A DNA stretch of 61,414 nucleotides from Chthoniobacterales bacterium (GTDB taxonomy: Bacteria; Verrucomicrobiota; Verrucomicrobiia; Chthoniobacterales; UBA10450): positions 1-61,414 of the forward strand of contig JACDGM010000007.1 of NCBI GenBank assembly GCA_013815325.1. The letters are read 5' to 3'. The stretch's first letter is position 1, and every line of letters starts with the position of its first letter. Positions 8,350 to 17,011 of this stretch are shown here, one piece after another. Both the position numbers and the translations under genes were made by a program. Below the pieces are notes generated by a model, which saw only the letters and a program-made list of their open reading frames with translations, did no database searches and was not told the DNA's origin.

Positions 8350-8859
8350 GTGAAGAAAACCCTTTCAGTCATCGAACGACTTCACGCCGATGGTGTCATC
8401 GGATTGTATGCGGTCGCGGGCGCCGTCGGAGCGACGTTCTACCTGGAGCCGATGGCGACGGTGGATGTGGACATATTCGTTCTCTTCGAGCCCGCGCCGC
8501 TCGTTCTCACTCTCACTCCGATTTACGCTGCTTGCGCGACGCTGGGTTATAAGGCGGCAGGTGAAGCGATTCAGATCGAAGGTTGGCCTGTGCAGTTCCT
8601 CGCTGCGAGCGATCCGCTCCTGGCTGAGGCGGTACGGGAAGCGGTCACGCGGGAGTCCGATGGATTGACGACGCGGGTGATGACGGCCGAACACCTCATG
8701 GTCATCGCACTGCAAACCGGGCGCGCTAAGGATCACGCTCGCTTGGTCATGTTTGTCGAAGCCCAGATTGCCAACATGGATCGGCTGCGCGAGATCCTTG
8801 GTCGTCACTCCTTGCTTGAGGCATGGGCCAAGTTCGAGCATCGTTTCCTTCAGCCGTGA
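8350..8859 (+). CDS. Nucleotidyltransferase-like protein of a probable toxin-antitoxin-type pair
   Basis: From GTG 8350 the product has about 169 residues. The motif Y-A-V-A-G-A-V-G-A followed by T-V-D-V-D-I-F-V resembles the G-[GS]-x9-D-x-D core of AbiEii-like and other minimal nucleotidyltransferases. The later D-H-A-R-L-V-M-F segment and helical C-terminus (A-W-A-K-F-E-H-R-F) are typical of the same group. Its stop overlaps the GTG start of the next gene (GTGA), so the two are translationally coupled. Such pairs are often toxin-antitoxin-like; this is inferred from architecture. A GTG at 8314 would add 12 residues. Confidence 0.6.
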   Translation: MKKTLSVIERLHADGVIGLYAVAGAVGATFYLEPMATVDVDIFVLFEPAPLVLTLTPIYAACATLGYKAAGEAIQIEGWPVQFLAASDPLLAEAVREAVTRESDGLTTRVMTAEHLMVIALQTGRAKDHARLVMFVEAQIANMDRLREILGRHSLLEAWAKFEHRFLQP

Positions 8860-9023
8860 GCGCCGCCATCCAGCAAGTCGTACAATCCAAGGAGGCCGAG
8901 CGCCGCCGCCTGCGCGCACTGCCGTGGCTGGAGAAATTGGAGATGCTCGATCGCCTGCGCGATCGACAACTGCTCCTGAGGCAGGCTCGACCACGGAGGG
9001 CGGAAATCCTTGGCCAGCAGTGA
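8856..9023 (+). CDS. Small helical partner protein of the nucleotidyltransferase
   Basis: A 55-residue, highly charged helical product (V-V-Q-S-K-E-A-E-R-R-R-L-R-A-L-P-W, then E-M-L-D-R-L-R-D-R). Proteins with the pattern K-x-x-x-R-x-x-L-A-x-L-P-x-x-x-K-L-x-M-L-x-x-L-R-x-R are common next to nucleotidyltransferase genes and may be their partner or antitoxin. The start was chosen as the GTG at 8856 because it overlaps the upstream stop by four bases; the in-frame ATG at 8823 would lie well inside the neighbouring gene. Confidence 0.55.
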   Translation: MSAAIQQVVQSKEAERRRLRALPWLEKLEMLDRLRDRQLLLRQARPRRAEILGQQ

Positions 9024-9196
9024 AAACAAAGCGCATCGAAAGCCGACGTGGAAGACGAGTTCATCGCGTCGGCTCGTCGCGCGTTCGCGCGGGTCGCTCG
9101 TCACTTCGAGCCAAGAATCGTCGGCTCGGTTTGCCTCTGATTACCGTGAAAGACGGGCGCGTTTGTTTGGTTGCTCTAAACGGATCGAAGGCCTAA
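9024..9196 (+). pseudogene. Decayed small gene (possible antitoxin-like remnant)
   Basis: Two frames each hold half of what looks like one small protein. One reads K-A-D-V-E-D-E-F-I-A-S-A-R-R-A-F, the other A-K-N-R-R-L-G-L-P-L-I-T-V-K-D-G-R-V. The second half has the G-x-P-I-x-V-x-x-D-G-K-V pattern of short proteins often found beside toxins. Joining them needs one frameshift near 9110. It is probably a broken relic of the adjacent pair's neighbourhood. Confidence 0.3.
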
Positions 9197-9297
9197 CGCC
9201 CCAGCGAATCGTCTTTCCTTATCTCCTCACCATTCCCCCCTGATCGTAAGCGTCGGGGGTAGCGGGCAGTTGCGTCGCAGGAACAACGTTGGACAAG

Positions 9298-9495
9298 ATG
9301 ATCTCTCACACACTGCAGCCGGTTGGCTTCATTCGTTAGACACCGAAGCGGCGGGAAGAGGCGCCGCGGCAGGGACCGGAAGGTGCGCCGGACGCCTGGC
9401 TCGAGATCGAACCGCAATTTGCCGAGGCGTTGTTGGGAATGGAGGTCAGTCACGAGCTGATCGTGATCACGTGGTTAGACGAGGCTAGGCGCGCC
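9298..9495 (+). pseudogene. TrmO-like (TsaA family) methyltransferase remnant with premature stop
   Basis: From ATG 9298 the frame reads M-I-S-H-T-L-Q-P-V-G-F-I-R, then an in-frame TAG at codon 14. It continues in the same frame as K-R-R-E-E-A-P-R-Q-G, then A-P-D-A-W-L-E-I and E-V-S-H-E-L-I-V-I-T-W-L. This follows the N-terminal half of TrmO/TsaA-type proteins, which methylate tRNA t6A37. The expected continuation (H-P-R-G-D, R-P-N-P-I-G-L-H) is missing: after about 9490 the sequence is unrelated. It carries two lesions, a nonsense codon and a 3' truncation. Confidence 0.6.
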
Positions 9496-9559
9496 GTGCT
9501 TACTTTTCTTCTCGCGCATCGCTACCTGCCCGTTGATCGCCCGGGGCCGAAGACTGATC

Positions 9560-9840
9560 GGGCCCGCTTCGACACGTCGGCACGCTACTGCTTGCTCTGA
9601 CGCTCGCGGGTTATGCATTCGCCATGACGATTGGGCGAGGAAATTTCGGTTCGCTCAACATAGCTCTGCTGTTGACCGCTGCTCTTCGGAGCAGCATCGC
9701 CTTTGATCCGGTTGGCGATGTTCCGCGATCCAGTGCTGAGTGCGAACTTCGCCATGAGCGCGCTCGTCTCGACAGTAATGATGGTGACGCTGGTGGTCGG
9801 GCCGTTCTATCTCTCTTGCGCTCGGGCTCGAGGATTACAA
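9560..9840 (+). pseudogene. Fragment of an MFS drug-efflux-type transporter
   Basis: One frame gives G-T-L-L-L-A-L-T-L-A-G-Y-A-F-A-M and another, starting near 9718, gives M-F-R-D-P-V-L-S-A-N-F-A-M-S-A-L followed by the hydrophobic T-L-V-V-G-P-F-Y-L-S. Both halves match consecutive parts of 14-helix MFS exporters (a mid-protein helix, the D-P-V-L-S-A loop, then the next helix) but are separated by frameshifts. Neither end of the gene is present. Confidence 0.5.
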
Positions 9841-9961
9841 GGAGAATGCGCCGTATGTCTCGACGGAGACGCTCTACCAAGGCGCAGCCCGCGCTAACGC
9901 GCCGCTTCGGCAGGACCCGGTCGGTTTCGGGTAGATCCCCGTGCGGGTCAGCACCCTTGAG

Positions 9962-10596
9962 TTATCGCTTTCTCTTCCTGACGGCCGAAGTCACATTTGC
10001 GCGAATCGCGAAATGACTATCGCCCATGCTCAAGATATTGAGGCCGAAGATCGACTGCCAGTTGGACAGCACCGGCAGAGTCTTAGGCAACACGGGAGAC
10101 GACAGCGCCGTCTGTGTAGGATCGTCGAGCTGCCAGTCAATGGTATTCATCACGAATGCGCCCGTCGCGGAAACAGCAAAGAGATTATTGTAACTGATCA
10201 CGACGTAATTATCGCTGTTTTTGTAGTTATCAGCCAGTTCGAGGAGGAAATTTACGTCCCGCGGGTTGGTGGCGAAGGTGAGGCCGTTTACGTTGAGCCG
10301 GATTCAGTTAGGCGCGGTCGTATAGCGGTAATCTCCTACTTGGTCAATCGGGTTGGAATCCTCCGCGGAGGAGCCGCAGGTATACATGCCGGTAATGGTG
10401 TCACCGGGCGCGACAGCATTGTTAAGAAGGTTATTAGGATCGTCAATGAGACTTACATTCGCCGTGATCTCGATTCTGACCTGTACACAACTTGCGCTCG
10501 CGGGATTCCACACTAGCGCGGCCACGAGAGTCATCGCCAGTAACGGCCAAGCGCCCTGAAAACTTTAATCGTTCCGGTGGGCCTGATGGTTTTCAT
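9962..10596 (-). pseudogene. Secreted protein gene with nonsense codon and probable frameshift
   Basis: A candidate start at ATG 10596 (M-K-T-I-R-P-T-G) shifts frame into a signal-like hydrophobic stretch (L-L-A-M-T-L-V-A-A-L-V-W-N-P-A-S-A-S). The mature part includes N-A-V-A-P-G-D-T-I-T-G-M-Y-T and V-G-D-Y-R-Y-T-T-A-P-N. An in-frame TGA at 10304-10306 replaces what looks like a Gly codon. The same frame then continues with V-N-G-L-T-F-A-T-N-P-R, I-S-Y-N-N-L-F-A-V-S and N-W-Q-S-I-F-G-L down to 9962. This resembles beta-rich exported proteins of Verrucomicrobiota with no known function. Confidence 0.55.
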
Positions 10597-11133
10597 TCGA
10601 TAGAGATTCTGGATGATTTGCGAGGATAGGGACGACAGGGCATTCTGGGAAGAGAAATCTTCCCGACACATCGGCATGGTATCACGCTAACCACCACCAT
10701 GACGCAACACGCAATTCGCTCCCCTGGGAGACGTGTCATGACGAAAGCCCGGCACCGCTCCGCTCATACCTGGCGAGCCGAGCGCGGGATGATCGTGCCT
10801 TCGTGATTTTGGTGTTAAACCGCTATGCCAAAGCTGCCGAGGAAGCGAGCTGCGGATGATCGGTACCGGGCAGTTCCGACGGGCGAAAGAAGCGCAAGAG
10901 CCATGACTCAGTCGCAGAGGAGTTCGTCGTCATCGCGAAGAAGCGACGCAACGACCCTGCCGATTGGATTCAAGGAATGTATGCGGATGCCTGGATCGTG
11001 CTTCCGCCGCGCTGGGGCGATGAGAGTGACGCCCTGCGGATCGAGTTATCAAACGTGCAACCGGGAAGTAGCACGAAGCCTTCCGCGCCATTCTTCGATT
11101 GCAGTCGAAAAGCAGCGCGTCGGTCCGCGCCGG
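10597..11133. other. Degenerate intergenic stretch
   Basis: No convincing gene. One plus-strand frame at about 10917-11083 (E-E-F-V-V-I-A-K-K-R-R, A-D-A-W-I-V-L-P-P-R-W-G) reads like protein but has no start and no recognised family, so it may be another remnant. Confidence 0.4.
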
Positions 11134-12855
11134 TTAGGCGGAAGACTTTGCGGCGAACATTTGCTCGACCGCCCGGTAGAGCTTTTGCGCGTCCACAGGT
11201 TTCGTTAGGTGAATTTGAAACCCGGCGATTGCACTCCGGCCGACATCGGCTTCCATTCCGTAACCGCTCAAGGCGATGCCGAACACGTGCGACTTCGAGC
11301 CCAGTGCTTCCATGACTTCGTAGCCATTCCCATCGGGTAGGCCGAGATCGCTGATGAGGATGTCGAAGTGCTGCGCCAATCCGATACTGATGGCATCAGC
11401 CTTTGTGTGCGCTACTTCGACTTCATGTCCGCGTTTCCGTAGCAGTCTCGCCATCAACGCGGCAGTCGTGGCGTGGTCTTCGACGAGCAGGATGCGGCGG
11501 CGGTCGCCGTCGCTCGAGGGAGTAGCACCCGGCTGTGACGTAAGAGCTGTGCGTTCGACGGCGGGTAGTGTGAAAATGAATGTGGCGCCGTTACCGATGC
11601 CGGCGCTTTCTGCTCGAAGCGTTCCGCCGTGCAGTTCGGCGAGGGCATTTGATATGGCCAGTCCTAGTCCAAGGCCGCCAAGAGCTTTATTAATGTCGGT
11701 ATCTCCCTGCTCGAAAGCATTGAAGATTTTCGGCAAAGTCTCCGCAGCGATGCCGATGCCTGTATCGATGACTTCTATGCGAAGTGTGTCGAGACCTGGA
11801 TTACTCGTGCGCACCGTGACGCTACCATCCAGCGGTGTGAACTTCACCGCGTTACGAATCAGATTCCAAAAGACCTGCTGGATTCGCGCTGGATCGCCAT
11901 CCACGTGGTGACGGCTCGCACTGAAGTCGACTTTGACCTCCAGGTTCAACGACGCGGAGTCGCCCCCAACGACAGCGATCGCTTGTTCGAGAATGTCGTG
12001 CGCGTCGACAATCCGGCGATGCAACTGGACTTTGCCGTTCGAGATGCGGGTCAGATCAAGCAGATCGTCGATCAACTTCGCTTCAAGCTCGACGTTGCGG
12101 CGGATCATTGAGATATCAGCGCGGATATCCGGGGGAATATTCGGATCGGTTTCCATCGCGCTCGCTGCCATCAGCACTGGATTCAACGGAGTGCGCAATT
12201 CGTGACTCAGCACGGCGAGGAACCGATCTTTCGCAGCATTCGCCCGCTGTGCTTCGCGGAGCGTGTGCCGTAATTCGTTGCGAGCTTTATCGAGCGAATC
12301 GGCCAGCAACTTCGCCTGGGTGGCGGTTTGTTTCGCGACTGCAGTCTTTCCTTCCGCGACGGTTGCGATGCGTTCGCCCTCGAAAGCAGCAGCCAGAATT
12401 GGAACGAGCAGGCTGACGTCGACGCCCTTCTCGACGGAGTGGTTGCCGCCGAGGAAGACGACTACGGATCCGTCTTCTGCCGCGAACCCGGAGGCTTGGG
12501 TCACCGCTCCAACGCGCGGGAATGAGAGATCGTCTTGATAAAAAGAGTCGGCGACGCAGTTTTCTAGAAACAAACGCCATGCTTTGGCGTCCGGGAGAGT
12601 TTGTTGAAAACCGGGCGCGGGAAGTAGAATGCCCAACTCGCGATCACGAACGAAGACGAGCAGGTCGTCCCCGCCGATATGCTTCGCTAAAGCTTTCGCA
12701 GCCGCGGCACGTGTCTCCGGCTGCGTCAGCGCTGCGACCAGCGAAAGGAGCTGGCCGCGCGGCGCTGATGTCCGTTCACGCCGGCAGGACGCAAACGACG
12801 GCTGTGCAGTTGTGGAAGCCGTTGAATTGCCCTGTCGTTCTGGCGACTTGTCCAT
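11134..12855 (-). CDS. Hybrid histidine kinase with C-terminal receiver domain
   Basis: A cytoplasmic two-component protein. The N-terminal third looks GAF-like (residues D-D-L-L-V-F-V-R-D-R-E-L-G-I-L-L), followed by a coiled-coil linker. The HisKA motif F-L-A-V-L-S-H-E-L-R-T-P-L carries the phospho-His; HATPase N, G1 and G2 boxes follow (N-L-I-R-N-A-V-K-F, D-T-G-I-G-I, G-L-G-L-G-L). A receiver domain at the end has R-I-L-L-V-E-D-H and the phospho-acceptor Asp in D-I-L-I-S-D-L-G. It overlaps or abuts the upstream FIST gene on the same strand. No canonical start follows the FIST stop (12776), so the true start probably lies inside FIST, with ATG 12855 the best candidate. The FIST protein is the likely sensory input. 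Confidence 0.85.
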   Translation of the reverse strand: MDKSPERQGNSTASTTAQPSFASCRRERTSAPRGQLLSLVAALTQPETRAAAAKALAKHIGGDDLLVFVRDRELGILLPAPGFQQTLPDAKAWRLFLENCVADSFYQDDLSFPRVGAVTQASGFAAEDGSVVVFLGGNHSVEKGVDVSLLVPILAAAFEGERIATVAEGKTAVAKQTATQAKLLADSLDKARNELRHTLREAQRANAAKDRFLAVLSHELRTPLNPVLMAASAMETDPNIPPDIRADISMIRRNVELEAKLIDDLLDLTRISNGKVQLHRRIVDAHDILEQAIAVVGGDSASLNLEVKVDFSASRHHVDGDPARIQQVFWNLIRNAVKFTPLDGSVTVRTSNPGLDTLRIEVIDTGIGIAAETLPKIFNAFEQGDTDINKALGGLGLGLAISNALAELHGGTLRAESAGIGNGATFIFTLPAVERTALTSQPGATPSSDGDRRRILLVEDHATTAALMARLLRKRGHEVEVAHTKADAISIGLAQHFDILISDLGLPDGNGYEVMEALGSKSHVFGIALSGYGMEADVGRSAIAGFQIHLTKPVDAQKLYRAVEQMFAAKSSA

Positions 12856-13972
12856 ACGTATTGCAGCCGGCAAATTGCGTCTCCCCGAGAACTTCCTTGA
12901 GCGCGTCGAGTTCGTTCCCGAACTCGCGGCCCATGCGAAGACGCGTCGCGACACAATCGAAAAAGAGAGCAACGCCGGGCTCATGTCCATTCAGTTGATC
13001 GACCGCAGCGCGCGTCGCATTCGCGGCCGCTTCTTTCGCGGAGGCTACGTCAGTGCTCATCAGACAAACGGCGGCGCCTTGCGGGATCTCCGCTGCGCAA
13101 AGAACCGAGCCGTCAGGATTCACCGCCAGCGGCACGCGCAATTTGTAGCCGTCGCCAGTTTCGATCCCGAGAACGTTATGGAGGAAAAACGGCATCGGAT
13201 CCTGTGCGTCGAATTTCTGGGCGGTGGCGTCGGCATGTTCGCGGAAAACATCGAGAACAGGAGAAGCGTTGAGACTCACAAGGACAGCGCCGCGCGATTC
13301 GGTCACGCGCATAGGCGCCGTAGCCGGGCTCCAGCCGTGCCGCACACCAATGCCGATCGGCTTTTCGGAAACGATCTCGAGCGCGACCGCTGCGTCGCTG
13401 GCAATTTCGTTCCCAACAAAAACTTGTGTTCGTCGGAAGTTAGCGTCGTCCCCAGCGCCTCCGCCGAAAAACTGGTGGCTGCCGCCGGTCTTGAGCGTCA
13501 GTTCTTCGATCAATTCGTCTGCGTGACCAGCGAGCGCATCAGTCAAAATCAAGGCCGAGCAGTACTCGTTCGATCCTTCTTGCCCGCAGCGAAAGTTGCG
13601 CACCATGTCGGCAGCCGCTTTGCGCCGATCGTTGCTAATGCCGCGGCCGATCCCGACGGCGAACTGCAATGACGGCGAACTAAGCGCCACCGCACAGGCT
13701 TTGCCTTCCCCCTGTGTGTCGTTCGTGAATTCCCCAGCGGACGAGCAGCCGACAATGATCTTCGCGCCCGTTCGTTCGGACACGCATGCCACAAGCGCAG
13801 CCGCATCATACTTCGGCGAGACAAACAGAATGACCGCATCGGGATTCCTGCCTCCGAGTTGAGTGGCGATCTGTTCGCCTAACGAGAGTCCTGCCTCCCT
13901 ACTATCCTCCGTCGCAGTGTAGACCACGACGCTCTGGGTTTTATCGGAATTCGCGGCGATCATCGGCCCCAT
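12776..13972 (-). CDS. FIST N/C-domain sensory protein
   Basis: A 398-residue protein with the FIST-N core (A-V-I-L-F-V-S-P-K-Y-D, I-I-V-G-C-S-S-A-G-E-F, F-F-G-G-G-A-G-D-D) and FIST-C features (P-F-F-L-H-N-V-L-G, G-A-A-V-C-L-M-S-T-D). The C-terminus reads G-C-N-T-Y-G-Q-V-A, G-F-H-N-C-T. FIST domains are predicted small-ligand sensors, probably for amino acids or similar solutes, and are often encoded with signalling proteins. Here the hybrid kinase directly downstream overlaps it, so the pair likely forms one signalling unit. An alternative ATG lies three codons in (13963). Confidence 0.85.
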   Translation of the reverse strand: MGPMIAANSDKTQSVVVYTATEDSREAGLSLGEQIATQLGGRNPDAVILFVSPKYDAAALVACVSERTGAKIIVGCSSAGEFTNDTQGEGKACAVALSSPSLQFAVGIGRGISNDRRKAAADMVRNFRCGQEGSNEYCSALILTDALAGHADELIEELTLKTGGSHQFFGGGAGDDANFRRTQVFVGNEIASDAAVALEIVSEKPIGIGVRHGWSPATAPMRVTESRGAVLVSLNASPVLDVFREHADATAQKFDAQDPMPFFLHNVLGIETGDGYKLRVPLAVNPDGSVLCAAEIPQGAAVCLMSTDVASAKEAAANATRAAVDQLNGHEPGVALFFDCVATRLRMGREFGNELDALKEVLGETQFAGCNTYGQVARTTGQFNGFHNCTAVVCVLPA

Positions 13973-14228
13973 TGTCGCCGGTGCGCCATCTTATGCAATC
14001 GGGCAGGGACGCTTCAGCCCTATCATTTCATCCAGCGTCTGCTTGATGCGACGCGTGGGGTTCCGGCCGTTAGATGACAAAACCGTGTTGCGCGCGACGA
14101 TCATAATCCATGTGAGATTCGTCTGAATGAATCGAGGACTGGCGTGATATCGATCTGACGAAGCGGGGTGTCGCCGGAGTCATAAAGCGATGCGGGGCAT
14201 TGGATGAATCACCGAATGATCCGCGGGC
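13973..14228 (-). pseudogene. Intergenic with remnant of a cupin gene 3' end (about 14105-14205)
   Basis: On the minus strand, after one frameshift, the sequence reads P-H-R-F then Y-D-S-G-D-T-P-L-R-Q-I-D-I. This matches the end of the intact cupin at 16575-16907 (P-H-R-F-V-N-S-G-D-R-T-L-R-Q-I-D-I). Nucleotide similarity is obvious over about 85 bp. The remnant lies on the opposite side of katE from the intact gene, suggesting an old duplication around the catalase gene. Confidence 0.55.
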
Positions 14229-16418
14229 TTAGGCCGGAATGGTTGATTGCGCGATTTTTTCGCGGTCCCAATTGCGATGCTTTGCGATCGCTTCGATGAA
14301 CTTCGCGGAGACTTTCGTTACGTCGCCTTTATCGTCGATGATGAGCGCGGGATCGACAGTGGTGTTCTTTCCCTTGCCGTCGGACGCTGTGTTAATTGAG
14401 GAGGCGCTAATCAGCTGAACGCCTTCACCTGTCGCGGCGATCGATTTGCAATGTTTGTACATTTCATTCACGAAGTGGATCGACTTCGCATTCGCTTGCA
14501 CCGCCGCCACGCTCTGGGCGCCGCCCGGAACGTAAACGGCGTCGAACAAGACCGACGCCACGTTCAGCAAGCTTAGGTCGACGGCAATGTCGCTGCCGTC
14601 AGAGCCTTTGATGAAGCCGCCGTGCGGCGCGATAATCGCGACCTTCGCGCCTTGACTCGTTAGGGCTTCTTTCATCGCAGTGACCGAGGCTTCGTCAACC
14701 CCGTCGCCGGCGAGGAACGCAATCTTGCGGCTCTTGATCGTGTCTTTGATCGTGTTCGCCATGCTGAGCGCGGGCGAGGGCGGGGCCGGCTTCTTGACCG
14801 GCTTCGTCTCGGTCTCTTTTCCCGCATCGGCGCCGACGTCCATGTTGATCCGGCCGTCGATCGATTTGGGCACGACGACACCGAGACCCGTGGCGATTTT
14901 GTCCGCCAATCCGCCATCGATTTGGGCGAGCAGGAAGAGCATTCGGTTCACGATCGCGTCACGTTTCACAAACCCCAGCTCGAAGGTCAGCGCGTCGACC
15001 ATGTGCTGCTGTTCCGCCGCGCTTTGGCTTTGGAAGAAGAGCGTCGCCTGGCTGAAGTGGTCGAAGAATTTCTCGCTCTTTCCGCGCACTTTTCCGCCAT
15101 TCAGGTTCTCGGCGTAGCTGACGAAGCCGCCCATGTTTTCCTTCGCCTGCATCGGGCAACCGCCACCGACAGTGTTCGGATGGTAGCTCGCGTCACCGGG
15201 ATTGATCATCTGCTGCATGTGACCATCGCGTTGATTATTGTGCATCGGGCAGGTCGGCCGGTTGATCGGGATCTGCGCGAAGTTCGGCCCGCCGAGGCGC
15301 GTCAGTTGCGTGTCGGTGTAAGAGAACAGGCGACCTTGGAGCAGGGGATCATTCGTGAAATCGATGCCCGGCACGAGGTGCCCCGGATGAAATGCGACCT
15401 GCTCCGTTTCGGCGAAGAAATTATCCGGGTTGCGATTGAGCGTCATCTTGCCGATGCGCTGCACCGGCACCATTTCCTCGGGGATGAGCTTCGTCGGATC
15501 GAGCAGATCGAAGTCGAACTTATGCTCGTCCTTCTCTTCCACGACCTGAACGCCGAATTCCCATTCCGCGACGCCGCCGTCGTCGATCGTGTCCCACAGA
15601 TCGCGCCGATGGAAATCGGGGTCGGCGCCGGAGATTTTCACCGCTTCGTCCCACGCGACAGAATGCACGCCGAGCAGCGGCTTCCAATGGAACTTCACGA
15701 AGCGTGATTTTCCGGCGGCGTCGATGAGACGAAACGTGTGGATACCGAAGCCTTCGATCATGCGGTAGCTACGCGGGATCGCGCGGTCCGACATCACCCA
15801 CATCAGCATGTGAAGGCTTTCCGGTGCCAGCGAAATAAAATCATAAAAGGTGTCGTGAGCAGAGGCCGCTTGCGGGATTTCATTGTGCGGCTCCGGTTTA
15901 ACCGCATGGACAAAATCGGGGAACTTGATCGCGTCCTGGATGAAGAAGACGGGGATATTGTTGCCGACGAGATCGAAGATGCCTTCGTCGGTGTAAAACT
16001 TGACGGCGAAGCCGCGGACGTCCCGCGCGAGATCGGCGGAGCCGCGTGACCCTGCGACGGTGGAGAAGCGAACGAAAACGGGCGTCTTGCGCGAAGGATC
16101 ATTCAGAAAGCCGGCCTTGGTGAGCTTCGAATTCCCCTCGTAGCATTGGAAAAAACCATGCGCCGCGGCGCCGCGTGCGTGCACTACGCGCTCGGGAATA
16201 CGCTCGTGATCAAAATGCGTAATCTTCTCGCGCAGATGGAAATCTTCGAGAAGCGACGGGCCGCGCTCGCCGCCTTTGAGCGTGTTCGTGTCGTCGTTGA
16301 TCATGAGGCCCTGGTTAGTCGTCAGGTGCGCGTCGTCGGCGACAGGTGTGACGGCGGCGAGTGCCTCTACCTTTTTATTCCGGCTGCTATTGCTCTTCTT
16401 TGGGATGTTTTGTTTCAT
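14229..16418 (-). CDS. katE: Catalase HPII-type (large subunit, monofunctional)
   Basis: About 729 residues, the length of clade 2 catalases. The distal-His region [12 protein letters not shown] is near residue 80, followed by V-R-F-S-T-V and the N-x-P-V-F-F-I-Q-D segment. The proximal heme Tyr lies in L-F-S-Y-T-D-T-Q. The C-terminal 150 residues form the DJ-1/PfpI-like domain of HPII enzymes ([20 protein letters not shown]). A linker rich in K and P separates the two. It decomposes hydrogen peroxide in the cytoplasm. ATG 16418 was preferred to a GTG two codons upstream. The basic N-terminal leader is normal for the family. Confidence 0.95.
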   Translation of the reverse strand: MKQNIPKKSNSSRNKKVEALAAVTPVADDAHLTTNQGLMINDDTNTLKGGERGPSLLEDFHLREKITHFDHERIPERVVHARGAAAHGFFQCYEGNSKLTKAGFLNDPSRKTPVFVRFSTVAGSRGSADLARDVRGFAVKFYTDEGIFDLVGNNIPVFFIQDAIKFPDFVHAVKPEPHNEIPQAASAHDTFYDFISLAPESLHMLMWVMSDRAIPRSYRMIEGFGIHTFRLIDAAGKSRFVKFHWKPLLGVHSVAWDEAVKISGADPDFHRRDLWDTIDDGGVAEWEFGVQVVEEKDEHKFDFDLLDPTKLIPEEMVPVQRIGKMTLNRNPDNFFAETEQVAFHPGHLVPGIDFTNDPLLQGRLFSYTDTQLTRLGGPNFAQIPINRPTCPMHNNQRDGHMQQMINPGDASYHPNTVGGGCPMQAKENMGGFVSYAENLNGGKVRGKSEKFFDHFSQATLFFQSQSAAEQQHMVDALTFELGFVKRDAIVNRMLFLLAQIDGGLADKIATGLGVVVPKSIDGRINMDVGADAGKETETKPVKKPAPPSPALSMANTIKDTIKSRKIAFLAGDGVDEASVTAMKEALTSQGAKVAIIAPHGGFIKGSDGSDIAVDLSLLNVASVLFDAVYVPGGAQSVAAVQANAKSIHFVNEMYKHCKSIAATGEGVQLISASSINTASDGKGKNTTVDPALIIDDKGDVTKVSAKFIEAIAKHRNWDREKIAQSTIPA

Positions 16419-16574
16419 AGGCACAGATGGATAACGTATTTGCGCCCCTTCTTGCGGGTGATCAATCGCGCGAATCGGGGATAGCGGAGGCTGCTTTTGA
16501 CATGGGATTCGCTGCTCGCCGTGACGGACTGATTCAGTCCCTGAATGAGCAAACGGGGCCCGGAAGTGAAATCG

Positions 16575-16907
16575 TCAATCCAGATCCGTCTGGATAAATC
16601 GCGCGCTGGCGTGGATGTCGATCTGACGCAGTGTCCTGTCGCCGGAGTTAACGAATCGATGCGGCGTCTCCGCCGGAATGACGACGATGCCACCCGCTTT
16701 CACCTCGCGCTGTTCGTGTCCGACCGTAATAGTGGCGCAGCCTTCGATGGTGAAGGCGACCTCAACGTACGGATGCTTATGTAAGGGCGGGCCTTGCCCG
16801 GGCTTTGCCTCTACGATGTAAGCCGAGAAAGGCGTGCCTTGATTTTCGCCGACTAACTCATGCGACATTCCGACAAACGGCAACTGCTCGAGATTGATGA
16901 AGCTCAT
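16575..16907 (-). CDS. Cupin-2 domain protein
   Basis: A 110-residue single-domain cupin with motif 1 as P-L-H-K-H-P-Y-V-E-V-A-F-T-I-E-G (two His and one Glu as metal ligands) and motif 2 ending P-A-E-T-P-H-R-F-V-N-S-G. It may bind a metal and act as a small oxidase, isomerase or sensor; the substrate is unknown. It is upstream of katE on the same strand but separated by about 160 bp, so co-regulation in stress is possible but not shown. A decayed copy of its 3' end lies beyond katE. Confidence 0.8.
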   Translation of the reverse strand: MSFINLEQLPFVGMSHELVGENQGTPFSAYIVEAKPGQGPPLHKHPYVEVAFTIEGCATITVGHEQREVKAGGIVVIPAETPHRFVNSGDRTLRQIDIHASARFIQTDLD

Positions 16908-17011
16908 GAGGCGAATTTACATGCGAGGCAATGGGTCGCGTCCAAAACATTTGAGGTTTGGCGGGCACCAGTAGCGCGTGACCGCCAGAACCATTGTTTG
17001 CCATCTAACAA

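Noticed and set aside
10825-11208. Plus-strand frame of 127 codons before the kinase stop
   Set aside because: It overlaps the kinase 3' end in antisense and a different frame of the same bases reads more like protein; no support for either.
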